From contig JAUSNX010000004.1 in NCBI GenBank assembly GCA_030656015.1, forward strand, positions 124,001 to 188,000: a stretch of 64,000 nucleotides of DNA. The letters are read 5' to 3'. Each line of letters starts with the position of its first letter. The first letter of the stretch is position 1. The translations under genes were made by a program, and so were the position numbers. Source of the stretch: Methanobacteriaceae archaeon. GTDB lineage: Archaea > Methanobacteriota > Methanobacteria > Methanobacteriales > Methanobacteriaceae. The notes under the pieces are model-generated. The model was not told the DNA's origin, searched no databases, and was given only the letters and a program-made list of their open reading frames with translations. Shown here piece by piece: positions 32,088 through 40,480 of this stretch.

Positions 32088-33341
32088 TTATTTCCTTTTA
32101 AATGAAGTTATTAAAGTACTTCTAAATAGAACCAGAAGAACCATTACAAAACCAATGGCTGTTTGAATATTCCCTAAAATATTCAGTAATCCGGCACTTA
32201 CCGGCAAATTCCAAGCTGGTGAAGTTCTTGAATTAGGTAATGGTGTGAAATAAACACCTACGGCCTTAGAATTTTGTTTTATATTAATATCTTTAGGTTC
32301 TACATAATTTACCCCTACCAGCAATCCATTACCAATTCCTTTATTAATTGAACCCGCAATGGCATTAGCACTATATCCATTCTTTTTAACAGAAGCTTTT
32401 ACAATTTCTTGAGTTGTTTCCACCACTCCAGTTTCATCAGTTCCATAAACTGAAACCATAACCGTATTTTGAGTTACTGTAATTGCACTGGCTAATGCCT
32501 CATATGCATAAACTGTTTTTAAAGCACTTCCATCTATAGGGCACCTTTCATAATTTTCTGCTTCAGGATAACCTACACTCCATCCATCAACCGGGCAAAC
32601 CTTAGTATATGCTTCATTCATTGGAAAACCCGTTTCATTCAGCTTTTCAGGAGTGAACATGTCCCCGGAAGATATTCCTGAAACTAGATTAACCGCCCCT
32701 CCACCGTATTTTTCACCAGAATCTTTTGATACTTCTTCAAATACTTTTCCAACAATATAAGTAGATGAGTATCCATCTCGAATCATTTTACCAATATTAA
32801 TTGCGGTCTCCTGCCTAACCCTGGTAGCTGTACCATATTGGGGATTCCCATGAGTATTACGCAGGTGGATAATCGCTCCTCGTTGGCCTGCGGGTAAAAC
32901 AGCCAGCCCGCCCGAACGTAAAGAAGCTGTTATAACCCCGCTGTCATCTACAGTAACCATATATGCATCAAAAGATCCTCCGACTGCAGCCCCAATGGTA
33001 GGTCCTCCCACCACAACACGTATTCCACTGTATGAGTTAGCAGATCCTGCAGCTTCTGAAGCTGTAGCACCATTTTCAAGTAAAGATATGGCCTTTACAA
33101 TAGCTAAAAGTCTTTGATAGGAATTACCTTCCCCACCAGATAGAACTGCAAACTGCTGATCCTTAGACATTATAAAAGTAGATTGAAACATGTTCTCTGC
33201 AAAAGACATACTACCTGCGGCAGCACCATTAGGATCTTTTCCACTAGGATCCGTGATAACTATAACGTTCATAGTTGCAGAAACTGTACTAGTTAGCATT
33301 ATAATTGTAAGAAAAAATAGGGCAATTTTTAATTTTCGCAT
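32088..33341 (-). CDS. Exported, membrane-anchored conserved protein
   Basis: A 417-residue protein from the start chosen. Signal peptide MRKLKIALFFLTIIMLTS with cleavage likely after SATVSA-type residues; C-terminal membrane anchor AIGFVMVLLVLF followed by a basic RSTLITSFKRK tail, so about 370 residues face outside. The middle carries two CPxDG knuckles (CPVDGW, CPIDGS) 15 residues apart, and Gly/Ala/Ser-rich beta repeats elsewhere. The family is not recognised. The GTG at 33350 overlaps the SD GGGGTGAT, so the ATG at 33341 (or 33344) is used. It overlaps or abuts the stop of the 145-residue gene upstream and is coupled to it. Confidence 0.7.
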   Translation of the reverse strand: MRKLKIALFFLTIIMLTSTVSATMNVIVITDPSGKDPNGAAAGSMSFAENMFQSTFIMSKDQQFAVLSGGEGNSYQRLLAIVKAISLLENGATASEAAGSANSYSGIRVVVGGPTIGAAVGGSFDAYMVTVDDSGVITASLRSGGLAVLPAGQRGAIIHLRNTHGNPQYGTATRVRQETAINIGKMIRDGYSSTYIVGKVFEEVSKDSGEKYGGGAVNLVSGISSGDMFTPEKLNETGFPMNEAYTKVCPVDGWSVGYPEAENYERCPIDGSALKTVYAYEALASAITVTQNTVMVSVYGTDETGVVETTQEIVKASVKKNGYSANAIAGSINKGIGNGLLVGVNYVEPKDINIKQNSKAVGVYFTPLPNSRTSPAWNLPVSAGLLNILGNIQTAIGFVMVLLVLFRSTLITSFKRK

Positions 33342-33346
33342 CATAA

Positions 33347-33784
33347 TCACCCCGAAGTCGTATTTTTAACAGTGACTGTAGAAAAGTCCTCAATTACATT
33401 AACCGTGACAATACCAGTTTTTTTATCAACTTTTATGTCAGCCGCCACAATAGGAGAAACTTGTGTTCCAGGAATAGTAGTTCGTTTTACAAATGTCTCA
33501 GCATTTAGAATAGCCTCATTTAAAGGAACTTGGCGCTTAGTAGTAACTAGAACATCGCCATTAATATAACTACCCGATCTAAAACCCGCTGCAGCAATAT
33601 TATTTTTTATGGAGAGCAAAGGAACAATATCATTTCCTTTAATTATAACGCCAGCTATTGGTGTCCCCTGTGCATCTTCAGTGGATGAAGCATAAGCCAT
33701 ATAAGTCATAGTACGGCCAGATACAATAAGCATGAAGGCCAATAATAATATTATTAATGTATCCCTTCTAATTTTTAAAAACAT
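33347..33784 (-). CDS. Membrane-anchored protein with POTRA-like domain
   Basis: A 145-residue protein. A basic start MFLKIRRD precedes one membrane segment (about 9-31), then an external domain of about 105 residues. The latter reads beta (IAGVIIKGN), helix (PLLSIKNNIAAAG), loop (FRSGSYINGDVL), helix (PLNEAILNAETFVKR), beta (SPIVAADIKVD), beta (GIVTVNVIEDF). This order and the IKGN start resemble POTRA domains, as in FtsQ/DivIB or BamA; the match is my reading, not a search result. SD AAGGGTGA supports the ATG. Its TGA overlaps the SD of the 417-residue gene. Confidence 0.7.
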   Translation of the reverse strand: MFLKIRRDTLIILLLAFMLIVSGRTMTYMAYASSTEDAQGTPIAGVIIKGNDIVPLLSIKNNIAAAGFRSGSYINGDVLVTTKRQVPLNEAILNAETFVKRTTIPGTQVSPIVAADIKVDKKTGIVTVNVIEDFSTVTVKNTTSG

Positions 33785-34235
33785 TCAATATTCACCCTTA
33801 AAATGTGTTAATATAAATTTGAGATTATAATTAATTATATTTAATTAATTCTAAATTATATTTAATAATCTAAGAATTATTCTTAATTTTATCTATTTAT
33901 TCAATTATTTAAATTTAAATATTCTTTTATTAAAGATATATGCTTAATTAAAGATTTTTCAAGTATAGAAGAATTTTTAGATTTATAATCAATTTATTAA
34001 TTGATTTTTGATTTAATTTTTTAATCAAATAATGCTATAAACTGATAATTAAGGATAAAAATGATAATAAATTAAATATTATAGATATACTATATAAATA
34101 TATTATAGCAAATGATTATCTATTTAACATATAAGTATTTTTTGTAATTCATTATTCATTTTGTTATTGTAGGATAGTTTAAAAATAATATCAAGAATCA
34201 CACTAATTGGATATTAAATTGAATAGAATCGTAAG
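33785..34235. other. Intergenic spacer upstream of POTRA-like gene
   Basis: 451 AT-rich bases. A 15-base palindrome TAAGAAT-T-ATTCTTA lies at 33871-33885, upstream of a minus-strand TATA-like ATTTATATT near 33811-33822. Otherwise no gene or RNA is seen. Confidence 0.5.
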
Positions 34236-35822
34236 TCAATTAATTTGAGTCTTAATTAAATCTGAAGCAGGATCCATTCCCTGAGCACCAATTAATAAAA
34301 TAGTATCCTGAAAATCCGCCATAGACAATACATTTTTTAATGATGCATTCAATGTTTCCTCAAAAATGTACTCAATCTGCTGCGATTTTAGGGTTTCCAA
34401 AAAGATTTTTTTTTCATGTTCTTCTACCGTATTTAAATTGTCAACTACATCACTGCTAGCAGAAACAATTAGACCATAATCTAAATCTAATTCATTTAAA
34501 GATTCAGCTAAAGCTTGAGAATTAATTTGATTAATTTCATCACCCCTAGATCCCCTAATAGAACAAACAACCCATAATTTACTTTTCATATCAGGAGATA
34601 CTGGAAATTCGTCATGGGGTGTAGTATTTGAATTAGATGAGTTATGATCATATACAAAATCGGCGGCACTTTTAATAGTGGCCTTTATTCCGTCAGGATT
34701 GTGGGCAAAATCATCAATTATTCGTGGATTTTCGTTAATTATCGAAAATCTCCTATTTAAAGCATGGTATAAAATAATACCATGAGTAATATCCTCCAAA
34801 GGAACTTTCAAAGAAATACATGCTGAAATAGCAGCTAATGTATTTTCAATAAAGTGCTGGCTTTTAAATGGTAAATCTTTAGTTTCGATTAATAGTTCTC
34901 CTTTAAAGAAAATACCTCCAGAATTAATGTCAGAACCATCAAATTCCAGATCACAGCCAGTTCCATGATAAAAAGGAGTTATCTGAGAATTTAAAGACTC
35001 ACCCATTTTTCTAACCAGTGCATCATTGAAATTCAGGACCACCACTCCAGATTCCATAGCCCTGACCGCACCATAAATCTCATCAAATACCTCATCCATA
35101 GAATTAACCAGACCGATATGGTCCATGGCCACATTAGTAATAACTAAAACCTCAGGATTTATAGCTTGAGTCATAAAATAAGCATGGTCTTTCATTACAT
35201 TATCTAACCATCCCTGAACTTCAGAAACTTCAATTGTTAAAGCATCTATTTCCGGACCCGAACGCCCATTAATCTGATTATCATGACATTTTAAGCTGGA
35301 TTTTTCTAGATTTTGTGCAAATTCAGATATCTGTTTAGATACCATAGGATCTATTAATGTGTTAAATTCAGATTTAGAGTCAGTATTAGTGTAAATATTC
35401 CATTTAGCAGTTTTAAGAATGTGATAAATCATATGAGTTGTTGTTGATTTACCATTAGTTCCAGTAATTACCACCCTATGGGATTCCGGAGCAAATTCAT
35501 TAATGGCCCATTTTAAAGCAAACGCATTAGCAATTTCTATTTTTTCAACTAGAATTAAAGACATTCCATATTTTATGGCCAGCTCAGTTGCTCCTTCTCG
35601 AGCATCTTGAGTTATTATGCCAGAAACTCCCTTTTTAAAAGCAATTCTAATTCCTTCCTCGTTGATCCAGTGCCTTATAATAATATCCCCACAATTAGAA
35701 TCACCTAAGGTATTGAAAATGCCAGTGAAAAGATTATCTGGGCCAAATAATTTCCCTGAAATATTATCAGCAATGGTGGAGGCTAAAAAATTTGAATTAT
35801 AATTTATATGGCGTGTTTCCAT
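34236..35822 (-). CDS. Mur ligase family protein (putative pseudomurein peptide ligase)
   Basis: A 528-residue ATP-dependent Mur-type amide ligase. An N-terminal substrate domain (1-110) is followed by the P-loop ITGTNGKST (119-127), the EVSE acidic pair (198-201), NVAMDHIG (230-237), NRRFS (356-360) and DDFAHNPDGI (370-379), the last being the MurE/MurF-type domain 3 signature. In Methanobacteriales such enzymes are thought to add amino acids to the pseudomurein peptide. The stop of the MraY-like gene (TGA) is part of its SD TGAGGT, with 11 bases between the frames, so the two are coupled. Amino acid specificity is not readable. Confidence 0.88.
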   Translation of the reverse strand: METRHINYNSNFLASTIADNISGKLFGPDNLFTGIFNTLGDSNCGDIIIRHWINEEGIRIAFKKGVSGIITQDAREGATELAIKYGMSLILVEKIEIANAFALKWAINEFAPESHRVVITGTNGKSTTTHMIYHILKTAKWNIYTNTDSKSEFNTLIDPMVSKQISEFAQNLEKSSLKCHDNQINGRSGPEIDALTIEVSEVQGWLDNVMKDHAYFMTQAINPEVLVITNVAMDHIGLVNSMDEVFDEIYGAVRAMESGVVVLNFNDALVRKMGESLNSQITPFYHGTGCDLEFDGSDINSGGIFFKGELLIETKDLPFKSQHFIENTLAAISACISLKVPLEDITHGIILYHALNRRFSIINENPRIIDDFAHNPDGIKATIKSAADFVYDHNSSNSNTTPHDEFPVSPDMKSKLWVVCSIRGSRGDEINQINSQALAESLNELDLDYGLIVSASSDVVDNLNTVEEHEKKIFLETLKSQQIEYIFEETLNASLKNVLSMADFQDTILLIGAQGMDPASDLIKTQIN

Positions 35823-35833
35823 GAAATTTTACC

Positions 35834-36910
35834 TCAGTTAGAGAAAGATTGATAAAAATAAAGACCTATGGCACATATTATTAGAGTTAAAACCCAGTAG
35901 ATTAGAACAATTTTCTTTTCAGAAAGTCCTTTATAATGTAAAGTATGGTGTAATGGTTCTACAGGGAGTTTTATTATGTGAGCTCTGTGCATCAAACTTA
36001 TAATTACTGAAACAATAGGGACTGCTAGGGCAAGAACACCAAAGTAAGCCGTATCGGTGAGCATAACTGCTGCCGCATATCCTCCACCTAAAGCAAAAGA
36101 TCCAGTATCTCCCATGAAAATACTTGCAGGATAGCGATTAAAGGCCAAAAAACCTAAACTTAATCCGGTTAAAGCAATAAATGGGATGGAAAAGGCAAAA
36201 TTACCATTTAAATTCAGGAAAATAGCACATGAAGCTGAGGCAATGGTTATTATTCCTGCAGCCAGGCCATCCATACCATCTATAAGGTTAACTGCATTGA
36301 TTGCTCCAATGATTCCAATTATAACAATAGGAATAACCAAAAATCCCAGAGAAAATCCACCAATTGTTGTTACTGCACCAGTGCCTACTAAGAATAGTGC
36401 GATGATAAATTGAGCCAGAATTTTTTCGCTCTCCTTAACCTCGCTTTTAATAGGGGCCTCCCCAACAACTTCAACATTTCCAGTTTTTAAAAGTCCTTCT
36501 AAATCATTTTTTGCTTTTTCAGTGGCAGCACGGGCTTCTTCACCAGGTTTTAGAGATAGCTGACCAATTTCAACAGGAAATTTTGAGATGTTTTTAACAA
36601 TTTTTTGCAGTTCTTTGGTTTTTAAGCCAATTAAATCATCAAGTAATCCTACTAAGCCTGCAGTCATCATTATAAAACAAGTTATAATCAAATAAGTGTT
36701 TTTGAAATATATACAAGATACAAAAAGTGCTGCCATGAGGATTCCAATACCACCCATGGTAGGAGTGCCTGCTTTGTGGCGATGTTCTGTTACAATAGGA
36801 CTGTCCGATATATTAGCGTTTTTAAGAATTTTTTTGATAAATGCTGTGAAAAAGAGGGATGCTAATAGAGCTAATGCTAGCACCACCCATCCATTTTGAA
36901 GAGAATCCAA
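35834..36910 (-). CDS. MraY-like phospho-sugar transferase
   Basis: A 358-residue polytopic PNPT enzyme that would attach a UDP-activated sugar or glycopeptide to a polyprenyl phosphate. Seen: GTPTMGGIGIL (48-58), LLDDLIGLK with D91/D92, NAVNLIDGMDGLAAG (205-219), FMGDTGSFALGG (265-276) and PLHHTLHYKGLSEKK, close to the bacterial MraY PLHHHFE end motif. The cytoplasmic loop after DD is about 50 residues longer than in bacteria. It starts at TTG with SD AGGTGAT and is coupled to the downstream Mur ligase. Confidence 0.88.
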   Translation of the reverse strand: MDSLQNGWVVLALALLASLFFTAFIKKILKNANISDSPIVTEHRHKAGTPTMGGIGILMAALFVSCIYFKNTYLIITCFIMMTAGLVGLLDDLIGLKTKELQKIVKNISKFPVEIGQLSLKPGEEARAATEKAKNDLEGLLKTGNVEVVGEAPIKSEVKESEKILAQFIIALFLVGTGAVTTIGGFSLGFLVIPIVIIGIIGAINAVNLIDGMDGLAAGIITIASASCAIFLNLNGNFAFSIPFIALTGLSLGFLAFNRYPASIFMGDTGSFALGGGYAAAVMLTDTAYFGVLALAVPIVSVIISLMHRAHIIKLPVEPLHHTLHYKGLSEKKIVLIYWVLTLIICAIGLYFYQSFSN

Positions 36911-37273
36911 ATTATCACCTTATTAAATAAAATACAATTGATAACTGATATCATTATCCAGTTTGTAATTGAAATATGAGATTATTTCTATTTAAAATTT
37001 TATTTAACCTAGTCTTAATAACCAATTAATATTATTAAGACCAAATTTTGATTAATATTATTAAATAACTTAATGTTTTAAAGAAGTTATGATTCCATAA
37101 GTAATTTTCATCTATTAACTAATTGATAAAACAATAATTTAAATATTTTATGATAATCTTTTATTCATCATTTATTTAAGTTTTGACAATTTAGATTTTA
37201 TTGATTAGATTAATTATAAAAATAAAATAAGATGAAAATAAGATATTAAAACAATTAAACTAGAATAATAAAA
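36911..37273. other. Intergenic spacer upstream of MraY-like gene
   Basis: 363 AT-rich bases. Apart from the inverted repeat at 37012-37041 I see no gene, RNA or terminator hairpin. Confidence 0.6.
37012..37041. promoter_or_regulatory. 10-base inverted repeat upstream of MraY-like gene
   Basis: Perfect arms GTCTTAATAA (37012-37021) and TTATTAAGAC (37032-37041) around a 10-base centre, about 100 bases before the MraY-like start. No T-run follows on either side, which favours an operator over a terminator. Confidence 0.4.
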
Positions 37274-38431
37274 TTAAAATTTATTTAAATCTATTTTAAG
37301 CATTTCTACGGTTTTATAAGTACTTTTTTGATCTTTACCTCGAATAGTGACTCGTTCATAATTTTTTGGGCCGTGTACAACCCATGAATCAAAGCCACTG
37401 AAGTTTTGAGAAGAATTATCACAATTTGGACCTTTAAATTCACCTACTGGAATTTCGAGGGAATAATAATTTTTCATTCTGTTTTTAACATCATTAACAT
37501 CCCATTTCCCTAAGGCCATATCCACCATTTCATTAAGAGGATTAATATCAGAACTGGCAGCAGTAAGGTATCTAGTACCACTAGGGCGAGTATTCATTTC
37601 TATAGCATATAATTTCCCAGATGATGGCTCGAATATCATATCAACATCAGTATTACCTTCTGATCCCATTAAATTTGTTATTTTTAGAGCCAATTCTCTG
37701 GCCAATTCATTGGAAAGTCCAGGGATATCAGCTGGTGCATATTTAACCTTATCTAAGGGATGAAGGCATTCTAAAGTAGTTTTACCCTTACAGACAACAA
37801 CCAATGGTACTGATTTTCCATTCCACCTTAAAACCTCTACCGAAATTTCAAATCCATCAATAAATTGTTCTATAATGGCCCCATCATATTTTTGGAAGTA
37901 AGTTTCCACATCTTCCTTATTTTTGGCCACCATTATTCCTACTCCACCCTGGCCCTCACTTTGTTTTAATACACATGGAAATTTAATTTTAGAAGATTTA
38001 CTTGCTAAAAAATCAGAATTATGTATTTTATCTGAATTTTCTGAATTATATATGATTTGATAATCGGGAGTATTTATATTATTTTTAGCAAAAAATTCCT
38101 TGGTTTTTATTTTACTGGTGGCCATAGAAGCTGCAGATTCATTAGAAGCAACTACTGGAATTCCATACTCTTTTTCCAGCACATTCTTCATTTTTCCTAG
38201 ATCCATTAAAGGCCCATCTATCCCGATTAAAGGTAGAACCGCATCAACATCTTCTTTAATGGCCAGCTCCATAGGTGCTTCCATTCCTCGAGGCACTATA
38301 TGGACTTTGTCGGGAAGTTTTAGATTAGGTGAATCTGAATTTGATTCAGACATTATGCTGTTAATGCCCTTTTCCTGGACATAATCTACCACTCCATGGT
38401 ATAATCTTGCTCCGATAAATAAAATCTTCAT
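37274..38431 (-). CDS. ATP-grasp protein (CarB-like), putative cell-wall ligase
   Basis: A 385-residue ATP-grasp enzyme. An N-terminal Rossmann-like domain (MKILFIGARLYHGVVDY; about 1-110) precedes the ATP-grasp fold with PCVLKQSEGQGGVGIMVA near 148-165, IIEQFIDGFEISVEV near 185-200, and the metal-binding block TDVDMIFEP...AIEMNTRPSGTRY near 260-290. It would form an amide or peptide bond through an acyl phosphate. From memory, CarB-like ATP-grasp genes sit with Mur ligases and MraY in pseudomurein clusters, which fits this position. SD AAGTGATATA supports the ATG. Substrates unknown. Confidence 0.82.
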   Translation of the reverse strand: MKILFIGARLYHGVVDYVQEKGINSIMSESNSDSPNLKLPDKVHIVPRGMEAPMELAIKEDVDAVLPLIGIDGPLMDLGKMKNVLEKEYGIPVVASNESAASMATSKIKTKEFFAKNNINTPDYQIIYNSENSDKIHNSDFLASKSSKIKFPCVLKQSEGQGGVGIMVAKNKEDVETYFQKYDGAIIEQFIDGFEISVEVLRWNGKSVPLVVVCKGKTTLECLHPLDKVKYAPADIPGLSNELARELALKITNLMGSEGNTDVDMIFEPSSGKLYAIEMNTRPSGTRYLTAASSDINPLNEMVDMALGKWDVNDVKNRMKNYYSLEIPVGEFKGPNCDNSSQNFSGFDSWVVHGPKNYERVTIRGKDQKSTYKTVEMLKIDLNKF

Positions 38432-38668
38432 TATATCACTTTTAAAAGAAAATTATCTATTATTTGAATTTCTATTATTAATAAATTAAAATAGAATATT
38501 TGGTCCTGAAGATATTTTATAAGATATTTTTATTAAATTAAGCCATCCCATTCTTAATAAACTTAATAGCTTATTCAATATAAAATTTTTTAATATATTG
38601 TTTGATATCTTAGATTTAATTAAATATTGTGGATATTGAAATTTATAATTAAAACATATATTAACAAT

Positions 38669-39166
38669 TTATATTAGATTTAAATCATTAAAAATATTTT
38701 TAAAAACATCTACTAATTTATTAACACTTATTTGAACTTTTTCTGTTATTTCTTCACCCAATTCCATTTTTTGAGGTTGTATCCCTAATAAAATGATTTT
38801 AAAAGAAGAAGTCGTCTCTAAATATTTAATTAAAAATGAAATAGGCATAGAATGAGTAGATACATTATATTGGGAGATTTTTTCCTTTGATATGACTTCC
38901 ATATCTCCCGGAGCAGCATTCATTTCCACTGCATCAATTAAAATAACATGGGATGGATTTTCCTTGCGTATAGTTCCTGTAAAATTTTCTGGAACAATTC
39001 CCCCATCAATTACAATCACTTTAGAGGCGTTTTTAGTTATTTTAGAAAATTTATTAGCAAATAAAGGACCTAAACCGTCATCACCTCTTAATTCATTCCC
39101 AATGGTCAAAATTAGAAGCTTTTGGCAGTTTTCAAGAAATATCTTTAATTTTGGTTCTAATTGTAT
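38669..39166 (-). CDS. Hydrogenase maturation protease (HycI family); non-ATG start
   Basis: A Ni-dependent endopeptidase that trims the C-terminus of a hydrogenase large subunit. Seen: TIGNELRGDDGLGP with the Ni-binding Glu, ILIDAVEM with the second ligand Asp, and STHSMPISFLIKYLE with the His ligand. The only ATG/GTG/TTG start (TTG, 39109) would drop the first beta strand. The same frame stays open upstream and encodes LKIFLENCQKLLILTIGNE, which fits the family N-terminus. The frame begins after a TAG with ATA at 39166, six bases after GGAGGTG, so I place the start there with caution. It overlaps the methyltransferase gene by 35 bases. Protein: 165 residues with ATA, 146 with TTG. Confidence 0.8.
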   Translation of the reverse strand: MQLEPKLKIFLENCQKLLILTIGNELRGDDGLGPLFANKFSKITKNASKVIVIDGGIVPENFTGTIRKENPSHVILIDAVEMNAAPGDMEVISKEKISQYNVSTHSMPISFLIKYLETTSSFKIILLGIQPQKMELGEEITEKVQISVNKLVDVFKNIFNDLNLI

Positions 39167-39971
39167 CTAAACCACCTCCCATAACATAAGATAAATTCAG
39201 TTTAAGTTTTTCATTCTTATTTAAATCTATTTCTTCTATGGGTACAAATAGAGGTGGATTAAGCATGGGAGTAGGGCCACAAATCAAATTAGGCTCGATT
39301 AATGTAAAAGATGTGAGTTTTATGGCATTTATTTTTCCCGGAATCGAAATTGTAAATTCAATATCCACATTAACATGTTCTTCAATAGACGGTTCAAAAA
39401 TAATCTTATTAAAAATAACTAAATTTCCCCTATTTTGATACTTTGGAAAATTTATATCATCAACATCCTGATAGCAAATTCTCGGGCTTTGCATAAATAT
39501 AGGTTCGGCCCCATTTAAAACACAGCAGGGTATTACAGTGCCTGATGGTTTTAGATAATTTAAAGCTTTATTTAAAACAGGAATCTGTTCTTCATCAATT
39601 AAAGCCGTATCTAACATTTCACAGATAATCAAATCTGCTTTTTGGGTAAATTCAAAATCCATTATATCCGTATTAATCACCTGGACATTATGCCATTTTT
39701 CAAGATTTTTTTTGGCACATTCTGATGATTTAGGATTCTTTTCTAATGCAAAAATAAAATTAGAGGTAGGGGCAGCGAAATAAGAAAGAATTCCACTCCC
39801 CGTACCAAGGTCATACACTACATCCCACTTATTATCAAAGATAGCCTCATAAAAGGCCGATAATCTCTCAGTATCTTTTAAGAGATCATAATGATAGGGT
39901 GTAGTTAAAAATTTCATTGATTTTATTGGTTTAAATTTAGAAAAAATCAATTTGAAATTATTCGTGATCAA
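39132..39971 (-). CDS. SAM methyltransferase resembling protein arginine methyltransferases
   Basis: A 279-residue protein. SAM motif I is VVYDLGTGSGILSYFAA (about 52-68), the acidic EKN follows, and IICEMLDTALIDEEQIPVLN resembles the double-Glu loop of PRMTs. A C-terminal beta-rich half (about 150-279) matches the PRMT layout. The preceding helix YHYDLLKDTERLSAFYEAI is like the PRMT region before motif I. The substrate is unknown; place between nikR and a hydrogenase protease suggests a link to nickel enzymes (inference). It starts at TTG inside the end of nikR (14-base overlap), without a clear SD, and an ATG at 39917 is an alternative. Confidence 0.7.
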   Translation of the reverse strand: MITNNFKLIFSKFKPIKSMKFLTTPYHYDLLKDTERLSAFYEAIFDNKWDVVYDLGTGSGILSYFAAPTSNFIFALEKNPKSSECAKKNLEKWHNVQVINTDIMDFEFTQKADLIICEMLDTALIDEEQIPVLNKALNYLKPSGTVIPCCVLNGAEPIFMQSPRICYQDVDDINFPKYQNRGNLVIFNKIIFEPSIEEHVNVDIEFTISIPGKINAIKLTSFTLIEPNLICGPTPMLNPPLFVPIEEIDLNKNEKLKLNLSYVMGGGLDTIRTKIKDIS

Positions 39972-40377
39972 GATGTTGTCCAGTTGCAGTACTGGTTAAT
40001 CTCACATGGTCTACACCTTTTAACCTCATCATTTTTTCGGTTAGGTTTCTAATGTATCCCACATCTCCTTTAACAACAACAACTTCCAGACAATACTTGT
40101 CAGTCATGTGCACGTGCATTACAGCATTAATATAATCTCGGTAATCATGCTGAATATCCGCTAAATCTTCCATAACACCAGTATAGTGGTGGTCATATAT
40201 TACTGCGATAATTCCAATACGTTCGCCTTCCATTTCATTCATCCATTGATAACGGACAATGTAATCTTTTAAAGCGTCTCTTATACCTTTAGATCTTGAT
40301 TGGTATCCTCGATCTTTTAATACTTCATCAAATTCACTTAACAGTTTCTTGGGTAGTGACATACTTATTCTCATCAT
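39958..40377 (-). CDS. nikR: Nickel-responsive regulator NikR
   Basis: A 139-residue ribbon-helix-helix repressor. Residues 1-45 form the RHH DNA-binding arm (RISMSLPKKLLSEFDEVL), the rest an ACT-like Ni-binding domain. High-affinity nickel ligands are in register with the E. coli protein shifted by one: H77, H88, H90 and C96. It would repress nickel uptake or hydrogenase-related genes when Ni is plentiful. SD GGGGGAAC and a TATA box at 40419-40426 support the start. It heads a minus-strand unit with the PRMT-like and HycI-like genes. Confidence 0.95.
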   Translation of the reverse strand: MMRISMSLPKKLLSEFDEVLKDRGYQSRSKGIRDALKDYIVRYQWMNEMEGERIGIIAVIYDHHYTGVMEDLADIQHDYRDYINAVMHVHMTDKYCLEVVVVKGDVGYIRNLTEKMMRLKGVDHVRLTSTATGQHLDHE

Positions 40378-40418
40378 AATGTTCCCCCGTAGGTTATTAT
40401 ATTAATAATCTATCATCA

Positions 40419-40426
40419 TATTTATA
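40419..40426 (-). promoter_or_regulatory. nikR TATA box
   Basis: TATAAATA on the minus strand preceded by an A-rich BRE-like AAAAG. It predicts a start near 40398 and a leader of about 20 bases holding the SD. Confidence 0.5.
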
Positions 40427-40443
40427 CTTTTTTTCTGAAGCAA

Positions 40444-40464
40444 TATTGTTGAAAGCAAACAATA
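40444..40464. promoter_or_regulatory. Candidate NikR operator (dyad)
   Basis: Perfect arms TATTGTT and AACAATA around seven bases, just upstream of the nikR BRE/TATA. NikR is a tetramer that binds palindromes; the sequence differs from the E. coli site, so assignment is inference. Confidence 0.35.
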
Positions 40465-40480
40465 GTATAATATTAATTTG

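Noticed and set aside
33871-33885. TAAGAAT-T-ATTCTTA palindrome as an operator
   Set aside because: Perfect but isolated, AT-only apart from one pair per arm, and too far from the TATA box to claim regulation.
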